64,000 nucleotides of DNA from Rhizobium sp. 18055 (lineage in GTDB: Bacteria; Pseudomonadota; Alphaproteobacteria; Rhizobiales; Rhizobiaceae). The stretch is taken from assembly GCF_902706285.1 (NCBI RefSeq), contig NZ_CACSKD010000003.1, positions 124,001 through 188,000 of the forward strand, written 5' to 3'. The position numbers and the translations under genes are program-made. The notes under the pieces are model-generated. The model had not been told where the DNA came from. It made no database searches and saw only the letters and a list, made by a program, of their open reading frames with translations. This document shows, piece by piece, positions 8,571 to 16,714 of the stretch (positions are counted from its first letter, which is position 1; each line of letters starts with the position of its first letter).

Positions 8571-9932
8571 TCAGTGCGCCGCTTCTTCCTGATGCGATGT
8601 CTTCTCGGCTGCACGCCTGGCGCGGATCGCCGCAGCGATGAACACGCGCGACAGCCCGTGATAGAGCGGCTCGCGCGACAGGATGCGCGAGGTGACATAG
8701 CCGATCATCGATACCGCCATGATCGGGATGACCGCCTCATGGTCGCCGGTCATCTCAAGAATGATCACGAAGGCCGTCATCGGCGCCTGCACCACGCCGG
8801 CGAAATAACCGGCCATGCCGAGGATAGCCGCCAGCGCGATACTGCTACCGATCAGCGTGCCGACGGTGCTGCCGAAGCCCGCACCGACCGCCAGCGACGG
8901 GGCGAAAATCCCGCCCGGAATGCCCGAGATCATCGACAGGAAGCTGGCGAGCAGCTTTTCCACGAAGAACAACAGCGGCAGCGCCTGTCCCTCGACGGCA
9001 CTGCGCGCCTGCTCGTAGCCGGTGCCGAACGTGTTGCCGCCAGAGGCAACGCCGATCACTGCGATGGCCAAACCGCAGCCACCGGCGAGCCATAGCATCC
9101 GCTTCAACGGCTGCGGCTGTGCCCAGCGCCGCACCCGCTGGCCGACATGCAGCGCAAACCCGCTGAAGCCTGCACCCAGCGCGCCGCCTCCAATGCCGCA
9201 GATCAGCACCAGGCTCCAATCGGCCAGATGCATCGGCGCAACCGAAGTCGAGCCGAAATAGTTGTAGCTGCCGGAAAGGCCGAGCGCTGCGAGACCGGAG
9301 AGAATGACGGCCGTCAGCACCAGCCCGTTCGAACGCGATTCATAGGTTCGGCTCATCTCCTCGATGGCGAACACGATCCCGGCGAGCGGCGTGTTGAAGG
9401 CAGCCGCGATCCCTGCCGCAGAACCGGCGAGGATCAGCCCGCGCGCCTGCGCCATGCCACCGAAGCGGGCCACCGCCAGCATGATCGACGCGCCGACCTG
9501 AACCGTCGGTCCCTCGCGGCCGATCGAGGCGCCGGAAAACAGCCCGAGCACGGTGAGCAGGATCTTGCCGAAGGCGATCCTGAGCGAGAGCAGCCGCGAC
9601 CGGTCCTCCTCCTCATGCAGATGCCGCGCCGCAATCGCCTGCGGAATGCCGCTCCCTTGAGAATTCGGAAACAGCGTTATGGCCAGATAGGCCGACAACA
9701 TGAAACCTACAGGCGTGATGACGAGCGGCAGCAGGAACGACCATCTGCCCGACGTCGTCACCGTCGTGAACGCCTTCTGCGCCAGATCGGCAAGCTCGGC
9801 AAACCCGACGCTGATCAACCCGATCGCCACCGCCCCGCACCAGAACACCAGCCGCGGTCGCCAAAGCGAAAACGAGCCCCAGAACACGCGTGAACGACGG
9901 AGCAGCTTGGATTTGCGATAGGATGGGGGCAT
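8571..9932 (-). CDS. ClC-family chloride channel/transporter
   Basis: A 453-residue integral membrane protein of the ClC family, moving chloride or related anions either passively or coupled to protons. The selectivity-filter motifs are clear: GSGIP at 93-97, GREGP at 138-142 with the gating glutamate E140, and GIFAPSLAVGA further on. About ten or more hydrophobic segments follow. No C-terminal CBS domain is present. The start ATG at 9930-9932 (MPPSYRKSK) is chosen; the longer frame upstream runs into the VapBC promoter region. It converges with the Rrf2 gene. Confidence 0.92.
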   Translation of the reverse strand: MPPSYRKSKLLRRSRVFWGSFSLWRPRLVFWCGAVAIGLISVGFAELADLAQKAFTTVTTSGRWSFLLPLVITPVGFMLSAYLAITLFPNSQGSGIPQAIAARHLHEEEDRSRLLSLRIAFGKILLTVLGLFSGASIGREGPTVQVGASIMLAVARFGGMAQARGLILAGSAAGIAAAFNTPLAGIVFAIEEMSRTYESRSNGLVLTAVILSGLAALGLSGSYNYFGSTSVAPMHLADWSLVLICGIGGGALGAGFSGFALHVGQRVRRWAQPQPLKRMLWLAGGCGLAIAVIGVASGGNTFGTGYEQARSAVEGQALPLLFFVEKLLASFLSMISGIPGGIFAPSLAVGAGFGSTVGTLIGSSIALAAILGMAGYFAGVVQAPMTAFVIILEMTGDHEAVIPIMAVSMIGYVTSRILSREPLYHGLSRVFIAAAIRARRAAEKTSHQEEAAH

Positions 9933-10050
9933 GTCACACGATGAGGCGATGATGGGCGGGGGCGGGTGATGAGGGTTCTTATGTGCCCCGCGGGCTGGGT
10001 TTGCAAGCTTTTGCACATATGGCACTTCAGTTTGTGTTTCCACCATATGT

Positions 10051-10071
10051 GATATATATATCTGATATCAG
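10051..10071. promoter_or_regulatory. palindromic operator of the VapBC module
   Basis: Two overlapping palindromes, GATATATATATC (10051-10062) and CTGATATCAG (10062-10071), lie 25-45 bases before the antitoxin start. Antitoxins of the ribbon-helix-helix type usually autoregulate through such sites. Confidence 0.55.
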
Positions 10072-10095
10072 TAATCACCCATCAGGAGGCGATCA

Positions 10096-10311
10096 ATGAG
10101 AACGCTGGTTGATATTGGCGAAGACGACCTGAAGGCGCTGGATACGATTGCTGCGACAGAAAACGTCTCGCGTGCGTCGCTCATCCGCAAGGCTGTAAGC
10201 GTTTTCCTCGATCAGAATTCGCTTAGCGAGCGAAGACAGGCCTTCGGCCTTTGGGGAGACAGGAAGGTAGACGGTCTGGCATATCAGGAGGAGATGAGGG
10301 GCGAATGGTGA
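10096..10311 (+). CDS. vapB: ribbon-helix-helix antitoxin (VapB-type)
   Basis: A 71-residue CopG-like ribbon-helix-helix protein (MRTLVDIGEDDLKALDTIA, then helix and SRASLIRKAVSVFL). It should neutralise the PIN-domain toxin encoded by the next gene and repress the pair. CAGGAGG before the ATG is a good ribosome-binding site. The toxin gene overlaps its 3' end by seven bases. Confidence 0.85.
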   Translation: MRTLVDIGEDDLKALDTIAATENVSRASLIRKAVSVFLDQNSLSERRQAFGLWGDRKVDGLAYQEEMRGEW

Positions 10312-10670
10312 AGCCGCTATTCGACACCAACATTCTCATCGATTATCTCAATGCCGTTCCACAAGCCGCAGAAGAGCTGGATCGCTATGACACCGCGACA
10401 ATCAGCATCATCAGTTGGATGGAGGTTTTGGCTGGGGCCAGGCCTGCCGATACGGACGCAACACGCCGCTTTCTAAGAGGATTCCAAGTCATCGCCCTGG
10501 AAGCAGCCGTCGCCGAAAGGGCGGTCCAGATAAGGAAAGAACATCGCATCAAGTTGCCCGATGCTATCATATGGGCGACTGCTGAGGCCCACTCGCTGCT
10601 ACTCGTGACACGCAATACGAAAGACTTTCCGGCAGATGCACCCGGCGTGAGGATGCCTTATATCATTTAA
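10305..10670 (+). CDS. vapC: PIN-domain toxin (VapC-type ribonuclease)
   Basis: A 121-residue PIN-domain endoribonuclease, toxin of a type II toxin-antitoxin pair. Acidic catalytic positions are visible: D7 in LFDTN, E40 in SWMEVLAG, D86 in KLPDAIIWATA and D107 in NTKDF. The ATG at 10305 overlaps the antitoxin stop, so translation is coupled. Confidence 0.88.
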   Translation: MVKPLFDTNILIDYLNAVPQAAEELDRYDTATISIISWMEVLAGARPADTDATRRFLRGFQVIALEAAVAERAVQIRKEHRIKLPDAIIWATAEAHSLLLVTRNTKDFPADAPGVRMPYII

Positions 10671-10760
10671 ATGGAGCGATAGCGGCTCCTTGAGCTGCTA
10701 TTGTCGCCTTCTTCTATCTCCAGGTTTTTGCATCGCAATTGCAATGCTTGATTTGCGCTC

Positions 10761-10920
10761 ATGAATCCCGCAACGCTTCCTTCGTGGTACGTCGATCCCG
10801 AACTTCGTTGCCGTCGAAAGTGTGCTTGACGAAGGTGAAACGCTGTCCGCCTTCATCAGGAGCGCTTCAAGGCCCCAGATCGAATACCGCCGCACGCGTC
10901 ACGATCGGCCGCGGTTTGCT
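10761..10920 (+). pseudogene. frameshifted antitoxin relic (YlcI/YnfO-like)
   Basis: The ATG at 10761 reads MNPATLPSWYVDPELR, then stops. Shifting frame after DPELR gives VAVESVLDEGETLSAFIRSA and later IEYRRT. Together these resemble the small antitoxin family whose members read roughly ATLPxVRVxPELR...VLxEGETLSxF...RR. A second shift near 10897 would restore a GRGL-like segment. The 3' end runs into the convergent betA end at 10925. No toxin partner remains. Recognition is by eye and moderate. Confidence 0.55.
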
Positions 10921-10924
10921 CTTT

Positions 10925-12577
10925 TTACCGATCGCTCGTTTCCCAGCGCGGATTGATCCACGGCTCCTGGTTGGAGCGCGGCAGCGGCTGCTTGCCGAGG
11001 ATGTGGTCGGCGGCCTTTTCGCCGGTCATGATCGACGGGCCATTGAGGTTGCCGTAGGTCACGTGCGGGAAGATCGAGCTGTCGGCGACACGCAGGCCAT
11101 CGACGCCGATCACCCGGGTTTCCGGATCGACCACCGCCATCGGATCGTTCCTGTCGCCCATCCGGCAGGTGCCGCAGGGGTGGTAGGCGCTTTCCAGGTG
11201 CTCGCGCAGGAAGGCGTCGATCTGCTCGTCGGTCTCAACGCCTTCGCCCGGCTGGATCTCTGAGCCGCGATACTGGTCGAACGCCTGCTGGCCGAAGATC
11301 TCGCGGGTAAGCCGCACGCAATGCCGAAACTTTTCCCAGTCCTCCGGATGGCTCATATAGTTGAACTGGATCAGCGGATCGTCCTTCGGGTCGGCCGATT
11401 GCAGCGTCACGTTGCCGCGCGATTTCGTCAGGTTGAAGCCGACATGCACCTGAAATCCATGGCTCTTGGCCGCCGCCTTGCCGTCATAGCTGATGGCGAC
11501 TGGCAGGAAATGATACTGGATATCGGGCTGCTTGACGCCGGGTGCCGAGCGCAGGAAGGCGCAGGCCTCGAACTGGTTGGAGGTGCCGAGCCCCGATTTG
11601 GTGAACAGCCACTGCGCGCCGGCGACCCCCTGCCAGAACCACGGCAGCCAGGAATAGAGCGATACCGGCTTGGTCGAGACCTGCTGGAAATAGAACTCCA
11701 GGTGATCGTGCAGATTGGCGCCGACGCCCGGCCGATCCGCCTTCACCTCGATACCCATCTCCTTCAGATGCGCCGCCGGGCCGATGCCCGACAGCATCAA
11801 GAGTTTCGGCGAGTTGAACGAGGAGGCGGACACGATCACTTCGCGGTTCGCCTTGATCACCTCGACCTTGCCGCCACGCTCGATCTCGACACCGATGGCC
11901 CGGCCGTTCTCGATCACCACCTTGCGGGCGAGACCATGGACCAGATCCACATTCGGCCGCTTCAGCGCCGGCTTCAGATAGGCGCTCGCCGCAGACCAGC
12001 GCCGGCCCTCAAAGATCGTCTGTTCCATCAGCCCGAAGCCTTCCTGCTTCGAGCCGTTGTAATCCTCGGTCGCCTCGAAGCCGGCCTGCTTTCCAGCCTC
12101 GATGAAGGCGTGGAACAGCGGATTGGACATGCCGCCGCGCTGCACATGCAGCGGCCCGTCGGTGCCGCGCCATCCGGCTTCGCCGCCATGGCTGTGTTCC
12201 ATCCGCTTGAAATAGGGCAGCACGTCGGCATAGGCCCAGCCATTGGCGCCGAGCTCTTCCCAGCGGTTGTAATCCTCCGCATGGCCGCGCACATAGACCA
12301 TGCCGTTGATCGACGACGATCCGCCGATCACCTTGCCGCGCGGTGCTGTGATGCGCCGGTTGTTGAGGTTCGGCTCGGGCTCCGAGAGATAGCCCCAGTT
12401 GTAGCGCTTCATGCTCATCGGCCAGGCAAGCGCTGCCGGCATCTGGATGAACGGCCCGAAATCCGACCCGCCGGCCTCGATGACGATGACGCTGTTCTTG
12501 CCGTCCTCGGACAGCCGGTAGGCAAGCGCCGAGCCGGCGGAGCCGGAGCCGATGATGACGAAATCTGTCTGTGGCAT
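10925..12577 (-). CDS. betA: choline dehydrogenase
   Basis: FAD-dependent GMC oxidoreductase that oxidises choline to betaine aldehyde (and on to betaine). The dinucleotide-binding GSGSAG is at residues 10-15, the GMC signature around [15 protein letters not shown] is present, and the C-terminus has the HPCGTCRMG and the [13 protein letters not shown] segments with the catalytic His/Asn pair. Length 550 residues is normal. It is the last gene of the betI-betB-betA group but is separated from betB by an oppositely oriented toxin-antitoxin pair. Confidence 0.95.
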   Translation of the reverse strand: MPQTDFVIIGSGSAGSALAYRLSEDGKNSVIVIEAGGSDFGPFIQMPAALAWPMSMKRYNWGYLSEPEPNLNNRRITAPRGKVIGGSSSINGMVYVRGHAEDYNRWEELGANGWAYADVLPYFKRMEHSHGGEAGWRGTDGPLHVQRGGMSNPLFHAFIEAGKQAGFEATEDYNGSKQEGFGLMEQTIFEGRRWSAASAYLKPALKRPNVDLVHGLARKVVIENGRAIGVEIERGGKVEVIKANREVIVSASSFNSPKLLMLSGIGPAAHLKEMGIEVKADRPGVGANLHDHLEFYFQQVSTKPVSLYSWLPWFWQGVAGAQWLFTKSGLGTSNQFEACAFLRSAPGVKQPDIQYHFLPVAISYDGKAAAKSHGFQVHVGFNLTKSRGNVTLQSADPKDDPLIQFNYMSHPEDWEKFRHCVRLTREIFGQQAFDQYRGSEIQPGEGVETDEQIDAFLREHLESAYHPCGTCRMGDRNDPMAVVDPETRVIGVDGLRVADSSIFPHVTYGNLNGPSIMTGEKAADHILGKQPLPRSNQEPWINPRWETSDR

Positions 12578-12590
12578 TTACAACCCTCAA

Positions 12591-12618
12591 TTGCTTTCGT
12601 ATAGCTTTAGGCTATATT
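12591..12618 (+). promoter_or_regulatory. promoter-operator of the RelE/Xre module
   Basis: TTGCTT (12591-12596) and TATATT (12613-12618) are 16 bases apart. Between and overlapping them lies the perfect dyad TATAGC-TTTAG-GCTATA (12600-12616). Transcription would begin near the ATG pair at 12622-12627, so the toxin mRNA may be leaderless; no ribosome-binding site is visible. Confidence 0.55.
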
Positions 12619-12621
12619 GCT

Positions 12622-12870
12622 ATGATGAAGCCGGTGATCTATTCTAAATCCGCGCAAAAAAGCTTGAGCCGGATGCAGCCGAAACGCCAGTTCGCCATCA
12701 AGGCGAAGGTCAGCGCCTTTGCGCGTGGCGAAAGTGTTGACCTCAAACGACTGGCCGGCACAGCTCTCGTTCGCATACGCGTCGGAAATGACCGGGTCAT
12801 CATCGACGAGCAGACCAATCTGGTCGTGGTGATCGATCTCGGCCCCAGAGGCGGCATCTACAAGGAGTGA
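12622..12870 (+). CDS. RelE/HigB-like toxin
   Basis: An 82-residue protein in the position of a RelE/ParE-superfamily toxin. It starts MMKPVIYSKSAQKSLSRM, and contains KAKVSAFARGE, a DLKRLAGT...VRIRVGNDRVII segment (typical of RelE: compact basic barrel) and an ending HigB/RelE-like RGGIYKE. It probably acts on ribosome-bound mRNA. The next gene, an Xre-type antitoxin, starts three bases after its stop. The order toxin-antitoxin is that of HigBA modules. Confidence 0.8.
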   Translation: MMKPVIYSKSAQKSLSRMQPKRQFAIKAKVSAFARGESVDLKRLAGTALVRIRVGNDRVIIDEQTNLVVVIDLGPRGGIYKE

Positions 12871-12873
12871 GTG

Positions 12874-13227
12874 ATGGGTGTTTTCAACAGAACCGTCATC
12901 GACGGCAAGCCCTTTGTCCTCGTACCGGAAGAAGAGTTCGAGGACATGATGGACATCATAACGGCCAAAGCGATCATGGCGCGTGTCGATGCTGGTGAAG
13001 AAACCTGGCCTGCCGAACTCGTTTACGAACTGTTCGACACCGAGAGCCGCATCCGCACGTTTCGCACCTACCGTAAGATGACCGTTTCGGAACTTGCCGG
13101 GGCTGCGGGTATTTCGCAGCCCTACCTGTCCGAGATCGAGACCGGCAAGAAGACCGGCTCCGTCGATGTGCTGAAGCGCATTGCGACGGCCTTGAATGTC
13201 GATCTCGATGATCTGGTGGTGGACTGA
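12874..13227 (+). CDS. Xre-family antitoxin (HigA-like)
   Basis: A 117-residue helix-turn-helix protein. The C-terminal Xre/Cro domain (about 62-117) reads TVSELAGAAGISQPYLSEIE, a classical HTH, with the family ending ATALNVDLDDLV. The N-terminal half (PEEEFEDMMDI) would bind the toxin. The ATG at 12874 follows the toxin stop closely. It probably represses the dyad promoter at 12591-12618. It converges with betB, eight bases apart. Confidence 0.85.
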   Translation: MGVFNRTVIDGKPFVLVPEEEFEDMMDIITAKAIMARVDAGEETWPAELVYELFDTESRIRTFRTYRKMTVSELAGAAGISQPYLSEIETGKKTGSVDVLKRIATALNVDLDDLVVD

Positions 13228-13235
13228 CGGATCCA

Positions 13236-14699
13236 TCAATAAGGTGCCTCGACCTTGCCCATGCCGACATACACCGTCTTCAGTTCCGAATAATGCTCCA
13301 GCGCCGCCAGCGAATTCTCGCGCCCGAAGCCTGATTGCTTCGAACCGCCGAACGGGATCTCCACCGGGCAGAGATTGTAGGTGTTGATCCAAAGCGTGCC
13401 CGCCTCGAGCAGGTCGACCACCCGGTGCGCCCGCGTCATGTCCGATGTGAACACACCGCCGGCGAGCCCGAATTCGGTGCCGTTGGCACGGGCAATCACC
13501 TCGGCCTCATCGTCGAAATCGAGCACGCACATCACAGGTCCGAAGATCTCCTCGCGGGCGATCGTCATCTCGTCGGTAACATCGGCAAACACCGTCGGCT
13601 GCACGTAATAGCCTTCACCGGAGACGTTGTTCGGAATGCCGCCGCCGGCAATCAGCGTTGCGCCCTCATCCTTGCCCTTGGCGATGTAGGAGAGAACCTT
13701 GTCGCGCTGCGCCCAGGAGACCATCGGGCCGACCTGCGTCGCCTCGTCCATCGGATCGCCGATCACCATGGCCTCGGTGCGCGCCTTCAGCCGCTTCAGG
13801 AATTCGCCCTTGATCGCCTTCTGCACGAAGACGCGGGTGCCGTTCGAGCAGACCTGGCCGGTCGAATAGAAATTGCCGAGCATGGCGCCGCCGATGGCGC
13901 TGTCGATGTCGGCGTCGTCGAACACGATCAGCGGCGACTTGCCGCCGAGTTCCATCGTCACATGCTTGAGATTGCCGGCCGCCGCCGCCGCCACCTTGCG
14001 GCCTGTCGGCACCGAGCCGGTCAGCGAGATCTTGGCGACATCAGGATGGTTGACCAGCAGCGGCCCGGTATCGCGGTCGCCCTGGATGACGTTGTAGAGC
14101 CCCTTCGGCAAACCGGCCTCGATCAAAATCTCGGCGATCTTCAGCGCGCCCAACGGGGTGTTTTCCGAAGGCTTGAACACCATGGCATTGCCGGCGGCAA
14201 GCGCCGGTGCGCCCTTCCAGCAGGCGATCTGCTGCGGATAGTTCCAGGCGCCGATGCCGACGCAGACGCCGAGCGCCACCCGCTTGGTATAGGCGAAATC
14301 ACCGCCGAGCGGGATGTAGGAGCCGTTCAGCCCGGCCGCGATCACGCCGCCGAAGAACTCGAAGCTGTCGGCACCCGAGGTCGGGTCGGCAACGATGGTT
14401 TCCTGGATCGGCTTGCCGGTGTCGAGCGTTTCGAGTTCGGAGAGCTCGCGGTTGCGCTCGCGCATGATGTCGGCGGCCCGCTTCAGGATGCGGCCGCGCG
14501 CCGTCGGGCTCATCGCCGCCCATTCAGGCTGCGCCCGCTTGGCTGAGGCAATCGCCCGCTCGATGATCGCAGGCGTCGCGGCATGCAACCGGGCGATCAC
14601 TTCGCCGGTCGCCGGGTAGAGGCTCTCGATGACGCTGCCGGCGTCGTCTTCCACATACTCGCCGTCGATGAAGTGCGATGCTTTCGGCTGGGCTTTCAT
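13236..14699 (-). CDS. betB: betaine aldehyde dehydrogenase
   Basis: NAD(P)-dependent aldehyde dehydrogenase converting betaine aldehyde to glycine betaine, an osmoprotectant. The active-site cysteine is C284 in GQVCSNG and the catalytic glutamate lies in MELGGKSP. The [12 protein letters not shown] segment near the C-terminus is typical of BetB. Length 487 residues is usual. It begins one base after the betI stop on the same strand, so betI and betB form one transcription unit. Confidence 0.95.
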   Translation of the reverse strand: MKAQPKASHFIDGEYVEDDAGSVIESLYPATGEVIARLHAATPAIIERAIASAKRAQPEWAAMSPTARGRILKRAADIMRERNRELSELETLDTGKPIQETIVADPTSGADSFEFFGGVIAAGLNGSYIPLGGDFAYTKRVALGVCVGIGAWNYPQQIACWKGAPALAAGNAMVFKPSENTPLGALKIAEILIEAGLPKGLYNVIQGDRDTGPLLVNHPDVAKISLTGSVPTGRKVAAAAAGNLKHVTMELGGKSPLIVFDDADIDSAIGGAMLGNFYSTGQVCSNGTRVFVQKAIKGEFLKRLKARTEAMVIGDPMDEATQVGPMVSWAQRDKVLSYIAKGKDEGATLIAGGGIPNNVSGEGYYVQPTVFADVTDEMTIAREEIFGPVMCVLDFDDEAEVIARANGTEFGLAGGVFTSDMTRAHRVVDLLEAGTLWINTYNLCPVEIPFGGSKQSGFGRENSLAALEHYSELKTVYVGMGKVEAPY

Positions 14700-14700
14700 G

Positions 14701-15393
14701 TCACATGTCCTTGAATGGCTCGAGGTGGTCGTCCCTTCTCCCCTCGGGGAGAAGGTGGCCCATAGGGTTCAGGTGCAACAAGTGCACCGGGGATGAGGGG
14801 GCCGCGGTCTCGCCAGAGCGAGTAAGCAGCGCAGTCACATAGTCTTCCGTCAGCGCAATCGAAGCCTCGATGCTGACAGGCGCCGAGCGCAGACTTTGCC
14901 GGATATAGAGCCCGTCGATCATCGCAGCCGCGCCCTCGGCGATGTGCTCTGCGGCATCATCGGTGCAAAGCGGGCGGAGATTGGCGAGCAGGTTCGATCG
15001 GAGACGCCGGGCATAGATGACGAGAAAACGCCGGGTCTCCTCGGAGCGCTGCGCTTCGGCGTAGAAGGCAAGCCAGGCGGCAATCGTCTGCGGCGCAAAC
15101 TGGTCGGCCTGGAAGCTGACGCGGATCACCGCCGAAACCTTGTCGCGCGGTGTCGAGGCGGCTTTCAGCGCCGTCACCGTGTCGTCGCGCAGCTGTTTTA
15201 GAAGCGAACGGATCGTCTCGATCAGCAGCTGCTCCTTGCTGCCGAAATAATGGTGGGCAAGCGCTGGCGAAACGCCGGCCTGCTTGGCGATTTCGGACAT
15301 GGTGACGCTGAGCGAGCCGTGATCCCCGATCACCCGCAGCGCTGCGTCAACGAGCGCCTTGCGACGCACAGGTTCCATTCCGACTTTCGGCAC
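14701..15393 (-). CDS. betI: TetR-family repressor BetI, extended C-terminus
   Basis: Choline-responsive repressor of the bet genes. The N-terminal TetR helix-turn-helix reads [21 protein letters not shown], and the flanking text closely follows rhizobial BetI. The GTG at 15391-15393 ([13 protein letters not shown]) is chosen because it matches the family N-terminus and follows CGGAGAAACGTC. At 230 residues it is about 25-30 longer than usual BetI. The extra tail (from about residue 197) is encoded by a dispersed palindromic repeat that has entered the 3' end. Its operator lies just upstream at 15426-15445. Confidence 0.93.
   Translation of the reverse strand: MPKVGMEPVRRKALVDAALRVIGDHGSLSVTMSEIAKQAGVSPALAHHYFGSKEQLLIETIRSLLKQLRDDTVTALKAASTPRDKVSAVIRVSFQADQFAPQTIAAWLAFYAEAQRSEETRRFLVIYARRLRSNLLANLRPLCTDDAAEHIAEGAAAMIDGLYIRQSLRSAPVSIEASIALTEDYVTALLTRSGETAAPSSPVHLLHLNPMGHLLPEGRRDDHLEPFKDM
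14734..14805. repeat. dispersed rhizobial palindromic repeat inside betI
   Basis: Perfect ten-pair palindrome CCTTCTCCCC-TC-GGGGAGAAGG (14734-14755), followed by the family tail that ends GGATGAGGGGGC. Related copies occur at 33215, 33347, 41934 and, more divergent, 37899. This copy forms the last codons of betI. Confidence 0.85.
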
Positions 15394-15425
15394 GACGTTT
15401 CTCCGGCAATCAAGGCAGCATAATT

Positions 15426-15445
15426 TTGATTGACTGATCAATCAA
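15426..15445. promoter_or_regulatory. BetI operator
   Basis: Perfect eight-base arms TTGATTGA and TCAATCAA around the spacer CTGA, 33 bases before the betI start. This matches the known BetI-box pattern of TTGATT/AATCAA half-sites. Its position between betI and the divergent HdeD-like gene means it may affect both. Confidence 0.85.
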
Positions 15446-15531
15446 TAAAAATCTGTTCGCAGTTTCCGGTTGATATCTCTTTCCATCTTGCGTTCCTGCG
15501 TCATACTCGGGGATCAACCGGGAGGTGCAAG

Positions 15532-16083
15532 ATGACCGACATGTCCAATGGAATGCCTTTCTCGTCGCTCCAGTCGAAATGGCTGTGGTTTGCGATACTC
15601 GGCGCGCTGCTGATCGCCTGCGGCGCCATCGCTGCTGCCAACATATTTCTGGCGACCGTCGTCTCCGTCTATTACGTCGGCCTGTTCATGCTGATCGGCG
15701 GTGTCGTCTATCTGATCCATGCGTTCCAGGTGCGCGACTGGGACCAGCTTGTCTTCTGGGCCTTGAGCGGCGTCCTCTATGTGCTGGCTGGCATCTTCGC
15801 CTTCATCAATCCCATTCTGGCATCGGCTGCACTGACGCTGTTCCTGGCGCTGGCGCTGTTGATCGCCGGCGTCTTCCGCGTCTGGGTCGGCCTGCGCATG
15901 CGGTCGGCGAAGGGATGGGGCTGGGTTCTCGCAAGCGGCGTCATCACGGCGCTTGCAGGCTTCGTCATCGTCCTTGGCTGGCCGGTCAACAGCCTCTGGA
16001 TCCTCGGGCTGTTCCTCGCCTGCGATCTGTTCATCCAGGGCTGGTCGATGCTGGCCTTCGCCTTTGCCATCCGCCGCCAATGA
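15532..16083 (+). CDS. HdeD-family membrane protein (DUF308)
   Basis: A 183-residue membrane protein with about six transmembrane helices, beginning MTDMSNGMPF and with an FQVRDWDQ loop. HdeD of enterics is linked to acid stress; the mechanism is unknown. The strong ribosome-binding site GGGAGGTGCAAG precedes the ATG at 15532; the longer frame upstream overlaps the BetI operator and is rejected. It is divergent from betI. Confidence 0.82.
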   Translation: MTDMSNGMPFSSLQSKWLWFAILGALLIACGAIAAANIFLATVVSVYYVGLFMLIGGVVYLIHAFQVRDWDQLVFWALSGVLYVLAGIFAFINPILASAALTLFLALALLIAGVFRVWVGLRMRSAKGWGWVLASGVITALAGFVIVLGWPVNSLWILGLFLACDLFIQGWSMLAFAFAIRRQ

Positions 16084-16322
16084 ACGGCTCGCGTTGTGCC
16101 CGCTATTCACAGGCTGTTCATCACGGACTGTTTCTTTTTTGACAAGCATGTGAGCAGGGACTAAAATTGGGAGGTTAAGGCAGACGCGGAAACGGCGGTG
16201 TCCGGCGCTCTGCCAGCATGCAATCGGCCGACAGATGATCGATCAGCATGCGATCTGAGAGAATGCGTATCCGTCCCCCGTCCGGGCAGGTGTCTGTCCG
16301 ACGAGGCAATGGGAGGAATGTC

Positions 16323-16556
16323 ATGCCGATGGTAACCGTTTCCATCTCCCCGCTGCAGGCAGCCGATATCCGTGCAGCGATTGACGATGGCAGCTATGTC
16401 TCCAGCAGCGAAGTGGTGCGCGAGGCGCTGCGGCTCTGGGATGCCGCGAGAAAGATGGACGCATCGCTTCGCAACCGTCATCCTGCTGCCGGCGACAGCA
16501 AATGCGTGGCCGACATGTTTGCCGATCATGAAGCCGAACACCGGCGTTCCGCCTGA
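16323..16556 (+). CDS. ParD-like antitoxin, apparently without partner
   Basis: A 77-residue ribbon-helix-helix protein. The N-terminal VTVSISPLQAADIRAAIDDG and the SSSEVVREALRLWD helix are characteristic of ParD/CC2985-type antitoxins. The strong ribosome-binding site GGGAGGAATGTC precedes the ATG at 16323. A ParE-type toxin would normally follow at once, but the next 150 bases contain none and the EAL protein begins. The C-terminal half is unlike usual ParD, so the gene may be a relic or an independent regulator. Confidence 0.72.
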   Translation: MPMVTVSISPLQAADIRAAIDDGSYVSSSEVVREALRLWDAARKMDASLRNRHPAAGDSKCVADMFADHEAEHRRSA

Positions 16557-16714
16557 TCCGGACCCGGTTTCAGGCAGCGGCACATAGGCCGCCGTGGCCC
16601 ATTCGGGCCGCTCACATTTCACAAAACCTTCACACTGCGGAAAGCCTTCGTTGACGCTTCCGCAATAGCCTCCCTGCGAAAAACAAAAAGCAATTTATCA
16701 CAGTGGAGAATGGC

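Noticed and set aside
11321..14546. Plus-strand frames over betA and betB
   Set aside because: Composition of antisense shadows in GC-rich DNA; betA and betB motifs lie on the minus strand.
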